The notes beneath the pieces were generated by a model, which worked only from the letters and a program-made list of their open reading frames with translations, was not told the DNA's origin and made no database searches. A DNA stretch of 29,425 nt from an uncultured Lachnospiraceae bacterium (GTDB lineage Bacteria; Bacillota; Clostridia; Lachnospirales; Lachnospiraceae), in contig CAJUKA010000049.1 of NCBI GenBank assembly GCA_910586585.1, positions 1-29,425 on the forward strand. The letters run 5' to 3'. Each line of letters starts with the position of its first letter. Position 1 is the first letter of the stretch. Of this stretch, positions 26,413 through 29,425 are shown piece by piece. A program made the translations under genes and the position numbers.

Positions 26413-26613
26413 GCTGTAAGCAAAGAAAAATACACTTTGCCTTTTGTATATTTTGTACATAGAATGGTTGTGATTTTTTGATACAATATGCATATTTACA
26501 ATAATATTACATTTCGTTCACATTTTATTCACAATTCAATGGTAATATTATATCATAACAAATGGCAATATCGTAATGTTTTCCATTACACATAGATAAA
26601 TTTTTTCATAATA

Positions 26614-26646
26614 GCCTCGGTATTATTCTTTGGAATATACCGGGGC
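26614..26646. terminator. Strong hairpin downstream of relQ
   Basis: GCCTCGGTATTATTC and GAATATACCGGGGC pair with one bulge and one mismatch (T opposite G) around a short loop. In the relQ direction it is not followed by a T-run, so it is a weak intrinsic terminator at best; it may instead stabilise the mRNA end. Confidence 0.4.
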
Positions 26647-26671
26647 ACTCCTCATTTATATCCAAATTTTC

Positions 26672-27313
26672 TCAATGAAGCTGCTGTACTTCCTCATTTA
26701 ATGACAACATTTTCGCGTCAAGCTCGGCAACCATCTGTGCACACTCATACAGCTCCTCCTTGATATGACCTGGTACATTCACATCAAATTTATAATTAAT
26801 TTTGTGTTCCAGGCTTGCCCAGAAATCCATTGCGACAGTTCTTATCTGTATCTCTACTTTTGTATCTACCTTTTTTTCTGACAAATAAATCGGTATAGAT
26901 ACCAGCATATGATAACTTTTGTAGCCGCTTGCCTTGGGATTTTTTATGTAGTCTTTCACAGAAATAATATTCATATCATTCTGCCTTTCAAGCATCTCTG
27001 CAATTCTGTAGATATCTGTTGTAAATGAACAAATGATGCGTATTCCTGCAATATCATTCACATATTGGATCATATTGTCAATCGTAGACTCATACCCATG
27101 TTTTTTTAATTTTTTTACAATACTCTCCGATGTCTTTATTCTGGACTTTATATGTTCAATTGGATTGTATCGGTGCACATGCTGAAACTCATCATTAAGA
27201 ATCTCCAACTTGGTTCCAATTTCCTTTAGCGCTGAACTATAAACCAGAATCACTTCTTTCCAGCTATCCACATCCGAATTTCTATTTCCGCTGTATTCCA
27301 TCTCATTCCCCAT
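26672..27313 (-). CDS. relQ: Small alarmone synthetase, RelQ-like (p)ppGpp synthetase
   Basis: The protein has 213 residues from ATG 27313 or 209 from ATG 27301, the usual size for single-domain synthetases that lack the hydrolase and regulatory parts of Rel. Landmarks are YNPIEHIKSRIKT (49-61), NDIAGIRIICSF with Asp87, the substrate loop KDYIKNPKASGYKSYHM (120-136) and VEIQIRTVAMDFWASLEHK with catalytic Glu154. It would transfer pyrophosphate from ATP to GDP or GTP in the cytoplasm during stress. The open frame runs another 48 codons upstream, but those lie in the palindromic element at 27330-27484 and are not RelQ sequence. Ribosome sites for both ATGs are poor, perhaps because of that insertion. 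Confidence 0.9.
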   Translation of the reverse strand: MGNEMEYSGNRNSDVDSWKEVILVYSSALKEIGTKLEILNDEFQHVHRYNPIEHIKSRIKTSESIVKKLKKHGYESTIDNMIQYVNDIAGIRIICSFTTDIYRIAEMLERQNDMNIISVKDYIKNPKASGYKSYHMLVSIPIYLSEKKVDTKVEIQIRTVAMDFWASLEHKINYKFDVNVPGHIKEELYECAQMVAELDAKMLSLNEEVQQLH

Positions 27314-27329
27314 TCCTGTTCCGCAGTTA

Positions 27330-27484
27330 GGAGCTGTTAAGAAATAAATCTTTACATTTGACTTGTCTGAGTCCGCAAATGCCGCGTTGTCATCAGTCGT
27401 CGATGCCCGCATCGACTCCATCTTCCGCCTTGCCTTTGTGAACTCATCCTGCGTCAAAGTGTAAAGTTATTTCTTAACAGTTCC
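27330..27484. mobile_element. MITE-like palindromic element, about 155 bp
   Basis: The ends are inverted: GGAGCTGTTAAGAAATAA at the left, and GGAACTGTTAAGAAATAA at the right when read from the other strand. Both continue into CTTTACA and TTTGAC, so similarity extends about 45 bases into each arm. The exact centre is a perfect palindrome GTCGATGC-CC-GCATCGAC (27399-27416), so the whole unit can fold back on itself. It encodes no transposase. A TTA flanks each end (27327-27329 and 27485-27487), a possible target duplication. It lies in the relQ leader. Confidence 0.7.
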
Positions 27485-27503
27485 TTAATTCATTCCAAAG
27501 TAT

Positions 27504-27509
27504 ATTATA
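27504..27509 (-). promoter_or_regulatory. -10 element of a probable relQ promoter
   Basis: A perfect TATAAT on the minus strand lies just outside the palindromic element. The -35 position reads TTCTAA, a poor match. If used, transcription starts near 27497 and the entire element is transcribed as part of the relQ leader. Confidence 0.4.
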
Positions 27510-27559
27510 TGCTCCCTGTCTGACATTTAGAACTGCTTTCCAGACAAAAATAATATTGA

Positions 27560-27588
27560 TTGCCATAAATTTATTTTTCTGGTATGCT
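27560..27588 (+). promoter_or_regulatory. Promoter for the 88-aa gene
   Basis: TTGCCA, a 17-base spacer ending in TGG, then TATGCT, giving an extended -10. It lies 44 bases before the start codon. Confidence 0.55.
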
Positions 27589-27632
27589 AAAAAGTATCTG
27601 AAATATAAAACGAATTTTTACAGGAGAGAGAT

Positions 27633-27899
27633 ATGTTTAGATTGTGGGCCAAAATTTTCAAAAATAATCGTATGCTCAAAGATACTGTTATCTGCGACGC
27701 CAGTTCTGAAACCCGTACACACAAAGTATTTCATGCACTGGAGGAAGTCTGCTGTCAGTTTGACCTTGGCAAACCTATCTGGCTTGATGCCAACATTGCG
27801 GATTTTAAAAAACATGATAAGACTCGTTTTATACCAGATAACTTTATAGAAGAAATTGATTTTGATTTCCTGGAAATCCAGGTTATTGAAGAGGACTGA
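27633..27899 (+). CDS. Hypothetical protein, 88 aa
   Basis: A small soluble protein with AGGAGAG six bases before the ATG and a good promoter, so it is very likely real. It begins with a basic, amphipathic stretch (MFRLWAKIFKNNRML). It has two Cys in a row in LEEVCCQFDL and a very acidic tail (FIEEIDFDFLEIQVIEED). It resembles a short conserved hypothetical protein seen in related gut Clostridia, but I cannot assign a function. The next gene follows on the same strand. Confidence 0.8.
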   Translation: MFRLWAKIFKNNRMLKDTVICDASSETRTHKVFHALEEVCCQFDLGKPIWLDANIADFKKHDKTRFIPDNFIEEIDFDFLEIQVIEED

Positions 27900-27976
27900 T
27901 TTTATTGATGCTTTACAATAATCTCAAGACAGGCAATCCGCAGCGAAAACCATCAAAAATCAGGGAGGAACCTATC

Positions 27977-28396
27977 ATGTGCATTCATGAAGAACATGGT
28001 TTTTTGAACGTATTATGTGACGAAGAACTGTTTGGTACACAGGAAATTAAACTGCGATATTTTCTGTGGCAGCAGGAAACAGAAGATCTTTCTGAAAACC
28101 TGCAGTTTGTGCAAAAACATTTTAAAGAAATGTATCAAGCTGTTTTGGAAGGTGTATTTATCGCATACAACAAAAGCCCTAAATGGGATGTCTGGGACGA
28201 AAAAACAGACACATTTTCGCGGATCGAATTCCATGGCTACAAAGAAATTCACAATTATATTGGTACACCCACAATAGACGTAATGCGGCACCGGGAAAAA
28301 ATATTGTTTGGCTTGTCTTTTGAAAGAAAAACCTGTAACATACTAGAAAAACTTGCTACGCAAATTTTTCTTGTCAAGAATTATAACATGAAATGA
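27977..28396 (+). CDS. Hypothetical protein, 139 aa
   Basis: ATG 27977 has GGAGG eight bases upstream and is preferred over the earlier in-frame ATG at 27905, which has no ribosome site. The protein is soluble, with aromatic-rich strands (IKLRYFLWQQETEDL, AYNKSPKWDVWDEKT) and a helix (LQFVQKHFKEMYQAVLEG). Together these look like a small alpha-beta domain of the type found in some immunity-like proteins; that is a resemblance only. It is probably in the same operon as the 88-aa gene, 77 bases upstream. Its 3' end faces the decayed gene region. Confidence 0.65.
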   Translation: MCIHEEHGFLNVLCDEELFGTQEIKLRYFLWQQETEDLSENLQFVQKHFKEMYQAVLEGVFIAYNKSPKWDVWDEKTDTFSRIEFHGYKEIHNYIGTPTIDVMRHREKILFGLSFERKTCNILEKLATQIFLVKNYNMK

Positions 28397-29376
28397 ACAG
28401 GACAGGAAGAACTGATTGGAATGCTTTCACAAATTTCTCCAAAACACAGACAAGAAAGGACTGAATACGCATATGCTGCGAAAAACCGTTCCTTTTCCCC
28501 ATGAAACATTCTGCCAAGAACGATTCCACGCATACTGTTAGCAGTGGATATTGTTTCGTCTCCAAAAATATCCATCTTATCCAAAACAGGAAAACGCAGT
28601 CGTTCAATTGGAATAAGTACATCCCATATTTTTTCAACATAAAATTGAAGTTCCGGGATTTCAACAAGCATATTTATTAATCCAGAAGTAATCATTCCTC
28701 CCATTCTAACACTTATTTGAGAGAACAATTCATATACAGCAAGATTTGGATTAATATTATAAGCTCTCAAAAACGAAGCCTTATCTATAAGCAATTGCCC
28801 ATACGAACGTGATTTTACAAAAAGCTTTACATAATATCAAACACGAGTTTCCTCTTTGATTGAAGAATCTTCCAATACGCATTTTATATAGTCCCTCTGA
28901 TTATAGCTATTCTCTCCAAAGTAGTCCACCTCCATCATCACATCTAAATAAGTACACTGTTTATTTTCATTCAACTCTTTCATCAGATTTATCAATAGAG
29001 GAATTGCAGCATCTGTCAGAGGAACTCTACTCAGTTGCATTATCAATATGTCTCTATTTTGAAAATCAATTGTTTGATGTTTGGATTTATCATAATCCAA
29101 ATTTCTATCTGTATCCTTTTTATTACACTGAGTACAATATTCTTTATAAAGGGTAACGTTCATCCCGCTTTCTTCTGCTAAATTTATTATAATATTCAAA
29201 TCTTTGCTTAAACATTTAAAATGGTATATTTCTACTGTTTCATTTAAATTAAAACGTGACAAAAGATTGACAACAAGCGATTTCGCTCGCTCCTTATCAT
29301 ACTCAAATAAACGTACCAAAATTTTGCAAGCGCCATAAAATAATTTTTCTGAAATACAATTCGGCAATGTTTCAAA
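28381..29376 (-). pseudogene. Decayed gene split by an in-frame stop, 5' end missing
   Basis: Two open stretches lie in the same frame: 28840-29376, and 28381-28836, separated only by a TGA (28837-28839). The first part has no ATG or ribosome site at its beginning; the best start is a TTG at 29367, just after the tail of another reading frame. It reads FYGACKILVRLFEYDKERAK, a Cys-containing middle (EYCTQCNKK) and a helical end. The second starts KSRSYGQLLIDKASFLRAYN and continues with helical, leucine-rich sequence. I do not recognise the intact protein. The alternative is two small genes using TTG starts. Confidence 0.5.
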
Positions 29377-29425
29377 TCACGGCTCATCCGGCTCAACCAC
29401 CAGCCCTGCTGGTGGTCTGGACTGC
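29377..29425 (-). CDS. Partial C-terminal coding end at the window edge
   Basis: On the minus strand the last codons read QSRPPAGLVVEPDEP and a TGA at 29377-29379, running off the window. This stretch is distinctly more GC-rich than its neighbours and includes a perfect 8-bp hairpin (CCACCAGC/GCTGGTGG). The parent protein is not visible; it could be the tail of a mobile-element gene that truncated the neighbour. Confidence 0.35.
   Translation of the reverse strand, partial: QSRPPAGLVVEPDEP

Larger units (their letters stand above)
26355..26671. other. Intergenic stretch, 317 bases
   Basis: It contains the promoter of the coiled-coil operon (26384-26412) and a strong hairpin (26614-26646) beyond the relQ stop. 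The rest is very AT-rich, with no open frame that looks like a gene. Confidence 0.5.

Noticed and set aside
27314..27457. 48-codon N-terminal extension of the alarmone synthetase
   Set aside because: It is the translation of the palindromic element, begins inside its terminal repeat and has no RelQ similarity.
28837..28839. TGA read as selenocysteine joining the two open stretches
   Set aside because: No selenoprotein family is recognisable and the upstream part also lacks a proper start, so decay explains the data better.
1..29425. CRISPR array, tRNA, rRNA or complete insertion sequence
   Set aside because: No regularly spaced repeats, no tRNA-like cloverleaf, no rRNA motif and no transposase gene were seen.

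Overview
The window is AT-rich DNA (roughly 40% GC by eye) with strong AGGAGG-like ribosome sites. It carries a typical Firmicutes/Clostridia gene set, and protein style and content suggest a gut Lachnospiraceae-type anaerobe: a YtrA-type GntR operon, class III fructose bisphosphatase, a SpoIIQ/LysM-G5-type M23 protein, an AGCS symporter and a RelQ-like alarmone synthetase. This placement is inference from protein families; no rRNA or tRNA gene was seen. It looks like chromosomal housekeeping DNA with a few accessory or decaying patches.

Left part (1-12428). A secreted or membrane-anchored beta-propeller protein with a C39-like tail reads leftward and diverges from a rightward YtrA-type regulator, ABC ATPase and permease operon. 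A leftward operon follows: two half-transporters forming a heterodimeric ABC exporter with one degenerate ATP site, a MraY-family transferase and glutamate racemase (peptidoglycan precursors). A MocR-type PLP regulator is divergent from the exporter. An unrecognised 152-aa gene ends this part.

Middle (12429-18351). A gene-poor stretch with orphan hairpins leads to a strong promoter and a roughly 235-nt structured leader in front of an AGCS sodium:amino-acid symporter. The symporter converges on class III fbp. Both genes end inside one perfect 22-bp inverted repeat and share the same last five residues. An unknown 194-aa gene overlaps the fbp start. Next come a plus-strand gene remnant with its own terminator-like hairpin, then ferritin with a possible 43-aa upstream small ORF.

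Right part (18460-29425). A leftward DUF5682 (EreA/ChaN-like) protein and a MoxR AAA+ ATPase form an overlapping pair downstream of murA. This looks like part of the MoxR-VWA type modules, but without a VWA gene here. An M23 peptidase, a flavin reductase and a coiled-coil tail-anchored protein follow. A RelQ-like (p)ppGpp synthetase has a 155-bp palindromic MITE-like element lodged just before its start codon. Two small unknown genes read rightward. The window ends in a decayed gene, split by a stop and lacking a proper start, that abuts the tail of another gene at the edge.

The best candidates for something undescribed are the symporter leader RNA, the palindromic element in the relQ leader, the reduced MoxR-DUF5682 pair and the shared-terminus inverted repeat.
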